This document shows positions 6,915 through 12,986 of a DNA stretch of 15,945 bases, piece after piece. Below the pieces are notes generated by a model. That model was not told the DNA's origin, ran no database searches, and saw only the letters and a list, made by a program, of their open reading frames with translations. The stretch comes from Tissierella_B sp964485455 (lineage in GTDB: Bacteria > Bacillota > Clostridia > Tissierellales > Tissierellaceae). A program made the position numbers and the translations under genes. Within the stretch, counting starts at the first letter, position 1. Each line of letters begins with the position of its first letter. Location: contig CAZAJU010000045.1 of assembly GCA_964485455.1 (NCBI GenBank), forward strand, positions 1 through 15,945, read 5' to 3'.

Positions 6915-7733
6915 TTATCTCCCCTTTGTAAGCTTGTTGCTTAAATATGTGGACAAACCATTTATCAATAAAACAATAAGCAATAAAATAACTCCTGTTG
7001 CATAAGATTCATTGACATGCATACCTTCTGATGAAAGCATATACATATGAAGTGCAAGAGTACGACCCGATGCTCCTGAGTGTACTAAGGTATTTGGAAT
7101 CTTTGTAGCTGTTCCTAATGTAAACATTAAAGCGGCTGTTTCACCTACTACACGACCAATAGCCAATATCACTCCAGATAATATACCGGGCATAGCTACA
7201 GGAAGCACTATTAAAAAAATCGTTCTAAGCTTTCCTGCTCCCAAGCCAAAGCTTGCTTCTCTTAAGCTGTCATCTACAGACATCAATGCTTCCTCTGTAG
7301 ACCTAATTATAAGAGGCAATACCATAATAGCTGCTGTTAAGGCACCTGCCAAAAGTGAATACTGAAATCCCAATCTAATTACAAAGAATAGCATACCAAA
7401 TAGTCCATAAACTATTGATGGGATTCCTGAAAGAGTCTCAGTAGCTATTCTAACTATTTCAACTAATTTATTCCCCTTCTTTGCGTATTCAACCAAATAA
7501 AATCCGGTGAATACTCCTATGGGTGTAGCAACCATTAAAGTTAGTAAAATCAAAAGGACCGTCGTAATGATAGATGGAAGCATGGATACATTTTCAGAGC
7601 TATAGTTGAACTCAAATAATGATGGTTTAAGAAATGGTACCCCTCTTACAAGAATATAACCTATTATGAATAAAAGAATTCCAAATGTAAAAAATGCAGA
7701 AAGATTGATTATAAATCTTGTTACCTTACTCAA
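6915..7733 (-). CDS. pstA: Phosphate ABC transporter permease PstA
   Basis: A 272-residue inner-membrane subunit with about six transmembrane helices. It pairs with PstC to form the phosphate channel. The cytoplasmic EAA-type coupling segment is seen at STEEALMSVDDSLREASFGLG followed by an LP-x-A-x-PGILSGVILAIGR stretch, typical of PstA and PstC permeases. The gene starts with TTG (7733-7731), whose bases overlap the TGA stop of pstC in the arrangement TTGA, with a strong AGGAGGAG site inside the end of pstC. This points to translational coupling and a fixed PstC:PstA ratio. Length is normal for the family. Confidence 0.93.
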   Translation of the reverse strand: MSKVTRFIINLSAFFTFGILLFIIGYILVRGVPFLKPSLFEFNYSSENVSMLPSIITTVLLILLTLMVATPIGVFTGFYLVEYAKKGNKLVEIVRIATETLSGIPSIVYGLFGMLFFVIRLGFQYSLLAGALTAAIMVLPLIIRSTEEALMSVDDSLREASFGLGAGKLRTIFLIVLPVAMPGILSGVILAIGRVVGETAALMFTLGTATKIPNTLVHSGASGRTLALHMYMLSSEGMHVNESYATGVILLLIVLLINGLSTYLSNKLTKGR

Positions 7734-8590
7734 TTAGGTCTCCTCCTTTTAACTATCATAAACAACCCATTTATTATCAATATAAATACAAATAGTACTA
7801 CTGCCGTTGCGATAAGAGCTTCTCTATGAGCATCTGCAGCATAAGCCATCTCTAAAACTATATTGGTAGTCATTGTTCTAACACCCTTAAAAATACCTTT
7901 AGGCATTCTAGGCTGATTTCCTGCTACTAAAATTACTGCCATGGTCTCCCCAATTGCACGTCCTATTCCAAGAATAACCGATGATAATATACCTGATTTT
8001 GCAGCTGGTAGCATTACCGACATAACTGATCTCTCATGTGTAGCCCCAAGTGCAATGCTTCCTTCATAATAAGACTCAGGTACAGCGTTTAAGGAAGCTT
8101 CTGACATACCAATAATAGTTGGAAGTATCATAATTCCCAAAAGTATTGATGCAGTAGCAATACTCATTCCAGTTCCACCAAATAAACTCTTCATAATTGG
8201 AACAATAAGTGTTAAAGCAAAGAAACCATAAACAATTGATGGAATACCAGACATAAGATTTACACAAGGCTTTAGTATTTTATAAAGCTTTCTATTGCAA
8301 AATTTTGATAGGTATGTTGCTGTTAATATCCCTATAGGCACTCCTAATAATATAGCTCCTATAGTTACATATAGTGAGCCCATAATCATAGGTAATATAC
8401 CATATGATGGTGGGTTATTTGATGGTTTCCATTGATCTCCTAGCAGAAATTCCTTCAAACCGTATTCAGATATAAAAGGTACTCCTCCTGCAAAAATAAA
8501 TACACATATTAGTATGATAGCAAGGATAGCAACCATAGCTGATAGCATGAATACACCTTTCATAAAACCTTCGTAAGATTTAGCTTTCAT
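7730..8590 (-). CDS. pstC: Phosphate ABC transporter permease PstC
   Basis: A 286-residue inner-membrane permease with an N-terminal helix (about 13-35) and five further hydrophobic segments. The EAA-type coupling loop is visible at GMSEASLNAVPESYYEGSIALG, followed by LP-A-A-KSGILSSVILGIGRAIGET. The N-terminal soluble loop carries W-x-P-S-x-x-P-P-S-YGI, a hallmark of PstC that distinguishes it from PstA. The ATG follows GAGGGGAG. Unlike many pst operons, a terminator and a new PhoP box separate it from pstS, so pstCAB-phoU has its own promoter. It overlaps pstA by 4 bp. Confidence 0.93.
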   Translation of the reverse strand: MKAKSYEGFMKGVFMLSAMVAILAIILICVFIFAGGVPFISEYGLKEFLLGDQWKPSNNPPSYGILPMIMGSLYVTIGAILLGVPIGILTATYLSKFCNRKLYKILKPCVNLMSGIPSIVYGFFALTLIVPIMKSLFGGTGMSIATASILLGIMILPTIIGMSEASLNAVPESYYEGSIALGATHERSVMSVMLPAAKSGILSSVILGIGRAIGETMAVILVAGNQPRMPKGIFKGVRTMTTNIVLEMAYAADAHREALIATAVVLFVFILIINGLFMIVKRRRPN

Positions 8591-8625
8591 TTTCTCCCCT
8601 CTTCTTCGCGAAATTTGTCAAATAT

Positions 8626-8679
8626 ACTGTATCAATTCTGTGTAAAATCTATAATTCCCAAATGTTAAATCTATGTAAA
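8626..8679 (-). promoter_or_regulatory. PhoP box and -10 region of the pstCAB-phoU unit
   Basis: On the minus strand TTTACA (8679-8674), TTAACA (8668-8663), a degenerate GAATTA and TTTACA (8646-8641) lie in a strict 11-bp register. TACAGT (8631-8626) follows 9 bp later as a possible -10, the same distance as in the pstS promoter; TATATT (8626-8621) is an alternative. The first two repeats with their spacer are 16 of 17 bases identical to the pstS box. Confidence 0.75.
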
Positions 8680-8706
8680 ATGTTTGAGTCAAGAATAATT
8701 AGACTT

Positions 8707-8744
8707 AAAACAAGTATAACCTAGCTTTCGCTAGGCTATACTTG
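8707..8744 (-). terminator. Intrinsic terminator or attenuator after pstS
   Basis: On the minus strand a 15-bp stem (8744-8730 with 8725-8711) is closed by a GAAA tetraloop; it is perfect if one G-U wobble is allowed. Four T (8710-8707) follow. It lies 38 bp after the pstS stop codon and ahead of the second PhoP box, so pstS can be made as a separate short mRNA in excess over the membrane subunits. Confidence 0.8.
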
Positions 8745-8781
8745 CTGTCTAGGGGACATGAAATTTATCTAATAATCTTTA

Positions 8782-9702
8782 CTATTCAACTGAACTCCAT
8801 TCAGTTGTTTCACCAATATAGATTGATAATATTTGATCCATTGTTAAATCAGTAATAGGATTTGCTTTATTAGCAATAACTGCAATACCATCCATTGCAA
8901 TAACTGATGATGTTAATTCTGCTTTTTCAGAATCCTTAAGCTCTCTTGAAGCCATTCCTAATTCAGCTGTTCCTTCCATAGCAGATGTCATACCTGCTGA
9001 AGAACCTGTTGATTGAATTTCAATGGAAACTCCTGGATACAAAGCCATATAAGCTTCAGCTAATTTTTCCATTACAGGAGTTACAGATGTAGAGCCTGCT
9101 ACTACTATGTTTCCACTTTGTTCATTTTTAGCATATGCAGGAGCTTCAGATGCTTGAACATATCCTTTTTCTACAACTATAGCCTGTCCGTCAGCACTTA
9201 GTATAAAGTCTAAGAAGTCTTTAGCTAAAGGACTTAATTCACCTTTATAAGCTACGTTAAATGGTCTAGCTATTTTATATGAGCCATTTTTTACATTTTC
9301 AGCTGTAGCTTCAACACCTTCTACCTTAACTGCATTTACAGTATCATTTAGAGAACCAAGGGAGATATATCCTATAGCGTATTCATCACCTGCAACAGTA
9401 GTTAATACTCCATCTGTACCATTTTGGATTACTGCCTCTTCATATGTTCTATCTACTTCATTACCATTAGCATCTTTCTCAAGTATTCCTACGATTTCTA
9501 CAAATGCTCCTCTAGTACCTGAACCATCTTCTCTACTAACTACGTTGATGGTTTCACTTGTATCAAAATCGCTTGTTTGCTCTTCAGCTGGTGTTTCTGC
9601 TGGTGCTGGCGCTGGCGCTGATTCTTGAGCTGGCTTTGAGCATCCAACTGCAAATACTGAAATCATAATTGCTACTAATAATAAACTTATAACTTTCTTC
9701 AT
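8782..9702 (-). CDS. pstS: Phosphate-binding lipoprotein PstS with circularly permuted domain order
   Basis: A 306-residue substrate-binding protein of the Pst transporter. Residues 1-20 are a lipoprotein signal with lipobox VFAVGC and lipidation at C21, followed by an Ala/Pro/Glu-rich linker (about 24-45). The fold elements are in swapped order. Residues about 51-190 correspond to the usual second half of PstS: SREDGSGTR at 56-64, NGTDGVL, AIGYISLGSL, then the FILSADGQAIVVEKGY end segment. Residues about 198-306 correspond to the usual first half: AGSTSVTPV at 202-210, SSAGMTSAMEG, MASRELK, DGIAVIANKANP and finally a YIGETTEWSSVE end. In ordinary PstS this last segment runs straight into the SREDGSGTR region. 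All phosphate-contacting loops are present, so the protein should work. It has its own PhoP-box promoter upstream and a terminator downstream. Confidence 0.92.
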   Translation of the reverse strand: MKKVISLLLVAIMISVFAVGCSKPAQESAPAPAPAETPAEEQTSDFDTSETINVVSREDGSGTRGAFVEIVGILEKDANGNEVDRTYEEAVIQNGTDGVLTTVAGDEYAIGYISLGSLNDTVNAVKVEGVEATAENVKNGSYKIARPFNVAYKGELSPLAKDFLDFILSADGQAIVVEKGYVQASEAPAYAKNEQSGNIVVAGSTSVTPVMEKLAEAYMALYPGVSIEIQSTGSSAGMTSAMEGTAELGMASRELKDSEKAELTSSVIAMDGIAVIANKANPITDLTMDQILSIYIGETTEWSSVE

Positions 9703-9739
9703 TTAGTCAATCTTCCTTTCAAATTTAATTTACATTCTT

Positions 9740-9794
9740 AGTATAGAGTCATTATGTTAAATCTATACAATCAAAATTGTTAAATCCATGTAAA
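9740..9794 (-). promoter_or_regulatory. PhoP box and -10 region of pstS
   Basis: On the minus strand TTTACA (9794-9789), TTAACA (9783-9778), a degenerate GATTGT (9772-9767) and TTAACA (9760-9755) repeat with steps of 11, 11 and 12 bp. A good -10, TATACT (9745-9740), lies 9 bp after the last repeat, and no -35 of the usual kind is present. This is the layout expected for activation by phosphorylated PhoP. Confidence 0.8.
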
Positions 9795-9820
9795 TTAAAT
9801 AAGAATGGTCATCTTCCTAC

Positions 9821-9846
9821 AACCAAAAGGAATCGTCTCTTTGGTT
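9821..9846 (-). terminator. Weak hairpin after the alcohol dehydrogenase gene
   Basis: On the minus strand AACCAAA and TTTGGTT (9846-9840 with 9827-9821) form a 7-bp stem that begins within the dehydrogenase stop codon. There is no T run after it, so termination is doubtful. Confidence 0.3.
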
Positions 9847-11008
9847 ATTTTGCTAAATTATAAATATTGAGTACATCTTCCTTATTTAATACCTTTAATG
9901 CTCCAATATGACCTTTACTTGTAGCTTTTTCAGCCATAAACTCTAATTTATCAACAGGAAGTCCCTCATCCTCGAAAGAAATAGGTAGTCCTATATCCTT
10001 TATAAAGGTAATAAGGTTGTTTATTCCTTCCAGTGCTATTTCCTCCAAGCTTTTATTCACAATGGATACTCCAAATACGTTGATTGCAAACTGGGCAAAG
10101 CGCTCTAGATTTTTCTTGTAGACATACTTCATCCAAGCAGGAAAAATAATACTCAAAGTTCTTCCATGGGTTGTTCCATAGAGAGCACTAATTTCATGTC
10201 CCATACTGTGACTTGCCCAATCATCTTCTCTACCAATTCCAAGTATTCCGTTATGAGCAATGGTTCCAGCAAGCATTATTTCTGACCTTGCTGGCAGGTT
10301 TTTAGGATCCGTCTTTAATATATAGGCATTTTTAATAACGGTTCTCATTGTAGCTTCACATAACCCATCAGTTAAATCTACATTTTTCGTATTGCTAAAG
10401 TATCTTTCAAATATATGGCTTAGTATATCCATAATACCTGCAAAGGTCTGATTAGATGAAAGGGTTAATGTATATTCTGGATCCATTATAGAAAACTGTG
10501 GACGCATAATATCATGATTTACTGCCAGTTTTCTTTTACCTTCTTCATTGGTTATAACGCTTCCCATACTTGCTTCACTTCCTGTTGCAGGAAATGTAAG
10601 AATGACTCCTAACGGAATAGTACTTCTAACTTTGGCATCTCCTGTAAAAAAGTCCCATACATCTCCTTCATACATAGCCCCAATTCCAATTGCCTTAGCT
10701 GAGTCAATTACACTACCTCCACCTACAGCCAAGATTAAATCTATATTGTTTTCCTTGGCAAGCCTTACCCCTTCTCTTACAAGTTTTAGTTTTGGGTTTG
10801 GCTCTACGCCGGATAATTCATAGACTTCACAATCATAATCTTTAAGGATGTTTACTACCTCTGTATATAGACCTGATTTTTTTATGCTTCCTCCACCATA
10901 ATGAAGAAGTATATTCTTGTATTTACCAGCTATCTGTCTACCTAATTGATTTACGGACCCTTCTCCAAATATTATTTTCGTTGGACTATAAAACTTAAAA
11001 TTCTTCAA
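9845..11008 (-). CDS. Iron-containing alcohol dehydrogenase (butanol dehydrogenase BdhA/YugJ type)
   Basis: A 387-residue cytosolic group III alcohol dehydrogenase, expected to reduce aldehydes to alcohols with NAD(P)H. The N-terminal dinucleotide-binding domain has FGEGSVNQLG (14-23) and GGGSVIDSAKAIG (96-108). The TFPATGSEAS stretch (138-147) is a family hallmark. The metal ligands D194, H198, H267 and H281 lie in the expected DILSH, SHSMGHE and TTHGR contexts. Overall it resembles the butanol dehydrogenases of clostridia and YugJ/YugK of Bacillus; the natural substrate and cofactor preference are not certain. The start is TTG at 11008-11006, supported by AGGTGAG four bases upstream; an internal ATG would remove conserved sequence. 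It precedes pstS on the same strand, but no link to phosphate metabolism is evident. Confidence 0.93.
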   Translation of the reverse strand: MKNFKFYSPTKIIFGEGSVNQLGRQIAGKYKNILLHYGGGSIKKSGLYTEVVNILKDYDCEVYELSGVEPNPKLKLVREGVRLAKENNIDLILAVGGGSVIDSAKAIGIGAMYEGDVWDFFTGDAKVRSTIPLGVILTFPATGSEASMGSVITNEEGKRKLAVNHDIMRPQFSIMDPEYTLTLSSNQTFAGIMDILSHIFERYFSNTKNVDLTDGLCEATMRTVIKNAYILKTDPKNLPARSEIMLAGTIAHNGILGIGREDDWASHSMGHEISALYGTTHGRTLSIIFPAWMKYVYKKNLERFAQFAINVFGVSIVNKSLEEIALEGINNLITFIKDIGLPISFEDEGLPVDKLEFMAEKATSKGHIGALKVLNKEDVLNIYNLAK

Positions 11009-11034
11009 TTAACTCACCTCTGGTTTTTTCATTT

Positions 11035-11064
11035 ATTATACCCAAAGACAAATCACTATCCCAA
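11035..11064 (-). promoter_or_regulatory. Possible sigma-A promoter of the alcohol dehydrogenase gene
   Basis: On the minus strand TTGGGA (11064-11059) and a perfect TATAAT (11040-11035) are 18 bp apart, about 27 bp upstream of the TTG start. The -35 matches consensus at four of six positions. Confidence 0.4.
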
Positions 11065-11125
11065 TAAATCAATGACTTTATTTCAATTGTATCTCCTTAA
11101 CCTAGTAAATGTAGTACTCTACATT

Positions 11126-11153
11126 AACAATATATGGATATTTGCATAATCTA
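11126..11153 (+). promoter_or_regulatory. Possible sporulation (sigma-K-like) promoter of the 40-residue peptide gene
   Basis: AACA (11126-11129) and CATAATCTA (11145-11153) are 15 bp apart. They resemble the mother-cell sigma-K pattern (AC element, then CATAnnnTA). No good sigma-A pair was seen at this place. The pattern is short and degenerate, so this is only a suggestion. Confidence 0.25.
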
Positions 11154-11194
11154 TTATGAGAGACTTTCTCGATAATTTCAAAGGAGGATTTGAT

Positions 11195-11317
11195 ATGGGT
11201 AATTTAATTGGTGGAAGAAACAATGATGATTGTGTAGACAACTCATTACTATTCTTTTTCCTATTGTTGGTAATAATCTTCTGTAATGGTGATATGTTCG
11301 GCGGAAGACGTTGCTAG
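11195..11317 (+). CDS. 40-residue single-pass membrane peptide, possibly sporulation-associated
   Basis: This short gene has a very strong ribosome site (AAAGGAGGA, 6 bp before the ATG), a TAG stop, and an excellent terminator four bases later. The product begins MGNLIGGRNNDDCVDNS, continues with a hydrophobic helix (about 18-30, rich in Leu, Phe and Ile) and ends CNGDMFGGRRC. Cysteines are at 13, 30 and 40. Similar tiny Gly/Asn/Cys-rich peptides with one helix and a phenylalanine-leucine core occur widely in spore-forming clostridia, but I cannot name a characterised family. Isolation as its own transcription unit and a sigma-K-like promoter suggest a spore role; this is inference. It opposes a longer minus-strand open frame that lacks coding character and a ribosome site. 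Confidence 0.7.
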   Translation: MGNLIGGRNNDDCVDNSLLFFFLLLVIIFCNGDMFGGRRC

Positions 11318-11320
11318 TAG

Positions 11321-11359
11321 ACAAAAGAACCATTAAGCAATGCTTAATGGTTCTTTTGT
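11321..11359 (+). terminator. Strong intrinsic terminator after the 40-residue peptide gene
   Basis: A perfect 19-nt inverted repeat (11321-11339 with 11341-11359) around one central base gives a long hairpin whose descending arm ends in TTCTTTTGT. It begins four bases after the stop codon. The A-rich ascending arm means it could also work in the opposite direction. Confidence 0.88.
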
Positions 11360-11361
11360 GT

Positions 11362-11390
11362 AACATTTAATATTTTAAATGAATATAATA
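11362..11390 (+). promoter_or_regulatory. Possible promoter of the LysM gene
   Basis: AACA (11362-11365) and AATATAATA (11382-11390) are 16 bp apart, close to the sigma-K-like pattern seen before the 40-residue peptide gene. The same region also contains TATAAT (11384-11389), so a sigma-A -10 without a clear -35 is possible. Confidence 0.25.
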
Positions 11391-11420
11391 TACAGAAAAC
11401 ATTAAAGAGGAGGTTAAATT

Positions 11421-12170
11421 ATGTCTATAAATTGTCCAAATGGAATGCCTTATACCGTTAAGGCAGGAGATTCATTTTTCCTAATTGCTAGGACATTTGG
11501 TATTTCTCTAGATGCACTAATAGCTGCTAATCCTGGAATTGATCCCGATAGATTGTTTATAGGTCAGGTTATCTGTGTTCCTACAACTACAACACCTACT
11601 CAAGCTTGCCCACTTCTTAGAAGAGGGAGTAAGGGACCTGCAGTAATCGAACTTCAAACCCTATTAAGAAATCAAGGCTTTGATCCAGGTCCAATAGATG
11701 GCGACTTTGGACCATTGACTGAAGCTGCAGTTAAGGCTTTCCAAAGAAGTAAGGGGCTTGTGCAAGACGGAATAGTAGGAATAGCTACTTGGACTGCACT
11801 GGGGGTTAATTGTACTCCTACTCCACCACCAACTACCTGTCCAATAGGGACCTTCAGTTATACTATCAAAGCAGGGGATACATTCTATACTCTAGCTCAA
11901 AGATACAACACCACAGTAGATGCAATTCAAAGAGCAAATCCAACTGTAAATCCTAACAACTTACAAGTAGGTCAAGTAATTTGTATACCTGAAACCACAC
12001 CTTCAACTTGTCCTGTAGGCACATTTCCTTATAAGATTTTAGCCGGAGACACATTCTATAACCTTGCACAAAGGTATAACACCACTGTATCAGCTATTCA
12101 AAGAGCTAACCCAACTGTAAATCCAAACAACTTACAAGTTGGTCAAATTATCTGTATCCCAAGAGCCTAA
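11421..12170 (+). CDS. LysM / peptidoglycan-binding-domain protein without signal peptide, probable spore coat or cortex protein
   Basis: A 249-residue protein of four glycan-binding modules. LysM1 spans about 10-54 (YTVKAGDSFF to QVICVP), a PG_binding_1 domain about 64-128 (LRRGSKGPAVIELQTLL, DGDFGPLTEAAVKAFQ, WTALG), LysM2 about 147-190 and LysM3 about 204-247. Thr/Pro-rich linkers join them, and Cys-Pro pairs precede three modules. There is no catalytic domain, signal peptide or membrane anchor. LysM proteins lacking export signals are known to be assembled onto the forespore from the mother cell (SafA is the model), so a spore coat or cortex role is the best inference. LysM2 and LysM3 are nearly identical. 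The ATG follows GAGGAGGT, and a bidirectional terminator follows the gene. Confidence 0.85.
   Translation: MSINCPNGMPYTVKAGDSFFLIARTFGISLDALIAANPGIDPDRLFIGQVICVPTTTTPTQACPLLRRGSKGPAVIELQTLLRNQGFDPGPIDGDFGPLTEAAVKAFQRSKGLVQDGIVGIATWTALGVNCTPTPPPTTCPIGTFSYTIKAGDTFYTLAQRYNTTVDAIQRANPTVNPNNLQVGQVICIPETTPSTCPVGTFPYKILAGDTFYNLAQRYNTTVSAIQRANPTVNPNNLQVGQIICIPRA
11838..12161 (+). repeat. Direct repeat encoding LysM2 and LysM3
   Basis: Two units of about 153 bp (11838-11990 and 12009-12161) encode LysM2 and LysM3, which share 40 of 46 core residues (145-190 against 202-247). LysM1 is clearly more distant. This indicates recent intragenic duplication. Confidence 0.8.
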
Positions 12171-12188
12171 AAAGTAGTTTCTTAATTC

Positions 12189-12240
12189 AAAAAAAGATTA
12201 CTGCCAGGTCAGTTAAGATTCTGGCAGTTATTCTTTTTTT
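12189..12240. terminator. Bidirectional terminator between the convergent LysM and carD-like genes
   Basis: CTGCCAG (12201-12207) and CTGGCAG (12221-12227) form the core stem around a 13-nt loop. It is flanked by A7 on the left (12189-12195) and T7 on the right (12234-12240). Each strand therefore has a GC stem followed by a T run, serving both genes. Confidence 0.88.
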
Positions 12241-12242
12241 CT

Positions 12243-12749
12243 TCAAAATTTCTTTATGGCTTCCTCAATATAATCTACTACTTCATCCTTTTGGATTCCA
12301 AGAGCTATACTAAGCTCACTATAAAGTAGCTCTTCTGCAATTCTCATAAATTTTTCATCTGTTTGCCCAAGGGTTTTACCTTGTTCCTTCACTAGTATCC
12401 TCTTTTCATAAACAGTTTTTATCAGTTGTACTAAATCGGAACATTCATGGGTCTGTAATGAGTTTTCATAATGCTCTGATAATAATCTAACATTATTATT
12501 TTCCAATATATCTGCTTCTATATTTGGAATCTGTCTAATCAATTCCTGCGCTTCCTCATAAGATAGTACATGACGCATAAAAACATCAGTGTCAACAGGA
12601 GTATATATAGTATTTTTATAATGAATTGCGTTAAGTGTATAATATCTTTTATCCTTATTTATATAAGATATATCTGGAACACCTAGTGCATCAACCCTAA
12701 AGACTCCATAATTTCCATATATAATCAAATCCCCAACATTAAACATCAT
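12243..12749 (-). CDS. CarD/CdnL-TRCF-family RNA polymerase-binding regulator
   Basis: A 168-residue cytosolic protein. Residues about 1-55 form the Tudor-like RNA polymerase interaction domain (MFNVGDLIIYGNYGVFRVD at the start, then YYTLNAIHYKNTIYTPVD). The rest is helical and matches the CarD/CdnL C-terminal DNA-contacting domain. Family members bind the polymerase beta subunit and stabilise open promoter complexes. The gene is monocistronic, between terminators. Two adjacent ATG codons follow GAAAGGTGAG; the first is used here, but the second (12746) has equally good spacing. Which genes it controls cannot be inferred. Spacing and length are normal for the clostridial members. Confidence 0.85.
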   Translation of the reverse strand: MMFNVGDLIIYGNYGVFRVDALGVPDISYINKDKRYYTLNAIHYKNTIYTPVDTDVFMRHVLSYEEAQELIRQIPNIEADILENNNVRLLSEHYENSLQTHECSDLVQLIKTVYEKRILVKEQGKTLGQTDEKFMRIAEELLYSELSIALGIQKDEVVDYIEEAIKKF

Positions 12750-12779
12750 TTACTCACCTTTCTACCATTCATTAATACT

Positions 12780-12804
12780 ATTTTATCATACCAAATAATA
12801 TTAA
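12780..12804 (-). promoter_or_regulatory. Possible promoter of the carD-like gene with extended -10
   Basis: On the minus strand TG-A-TAAAAT (-10 at 12785-12780) forms an extended -10 about 30 bp upstream of the start codon. A partial -35 (TTACAT, 12809-12804) is 18 bp further up. The region 12810-12919 is otherwise very AT-rich, with no further signal recognised. Confidence 0.35.
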
Positions 12805-12919
12805 TGTAAGTAAAAAAGTTATCGTTCATATCATTGTTACTCTTCTATATATATATTTTTATATATTCTATTTTATTATTTCCAATAAACCTTATTGATT
12901 CATACTTTAGAGTAGAAAT

Positions 12920-12968
12920 AATGCTCTTCTTAGCCTATCAACTAACGATTGATACTAAAAAGAGCATT
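12920..12968 (-). terminator. Hairpin terminator after htpG
   Basis: On the minus strand AATGCTCTT (12968-12960) pairs with AAGAGCATT (12928-12920). Inside, TTAG-TATCAA pairs with TTGATA-CTAA with a small bulge, giving a long two-part stem. The following T-rich stretch (ATTTCT) is short, so efficiency is uncertain. Confidence 0.6.
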
Positions 12969-12986
12969 TTAATTAAAAATATTTTT

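Noticed and set aside
8076..8267. Second minus-strand open frame within pstC
   Set aside because: It is out of frame with PstC, is rich in Trp, Tyr, Asn and Cys in an unlikely pattern, and has no ribosome site.
8782..9702. PstS taken as a truncated or frameshifted pseudogene because its C-terminus ends at the usual mid-protein point
   Set aside because: The missing half is present in full at the N-terminus and the signal peptide, promoter and terminator are intact, so permutation explains it better.
11178..11366. Minus-strand open frame opposite the 40-residue peptide gene
   Set aside because: It starts inside a terminator hairpin, lacks a ribosome site, and is rich in His, Arg and Tyr. The plus-strand gene has a strong site and terminator.
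11838..12161. Repeated DNA considered as a CRISPR or noncoding tandem array
   Set aside because: There are only two long units, both in frame and encoding LysM modules.
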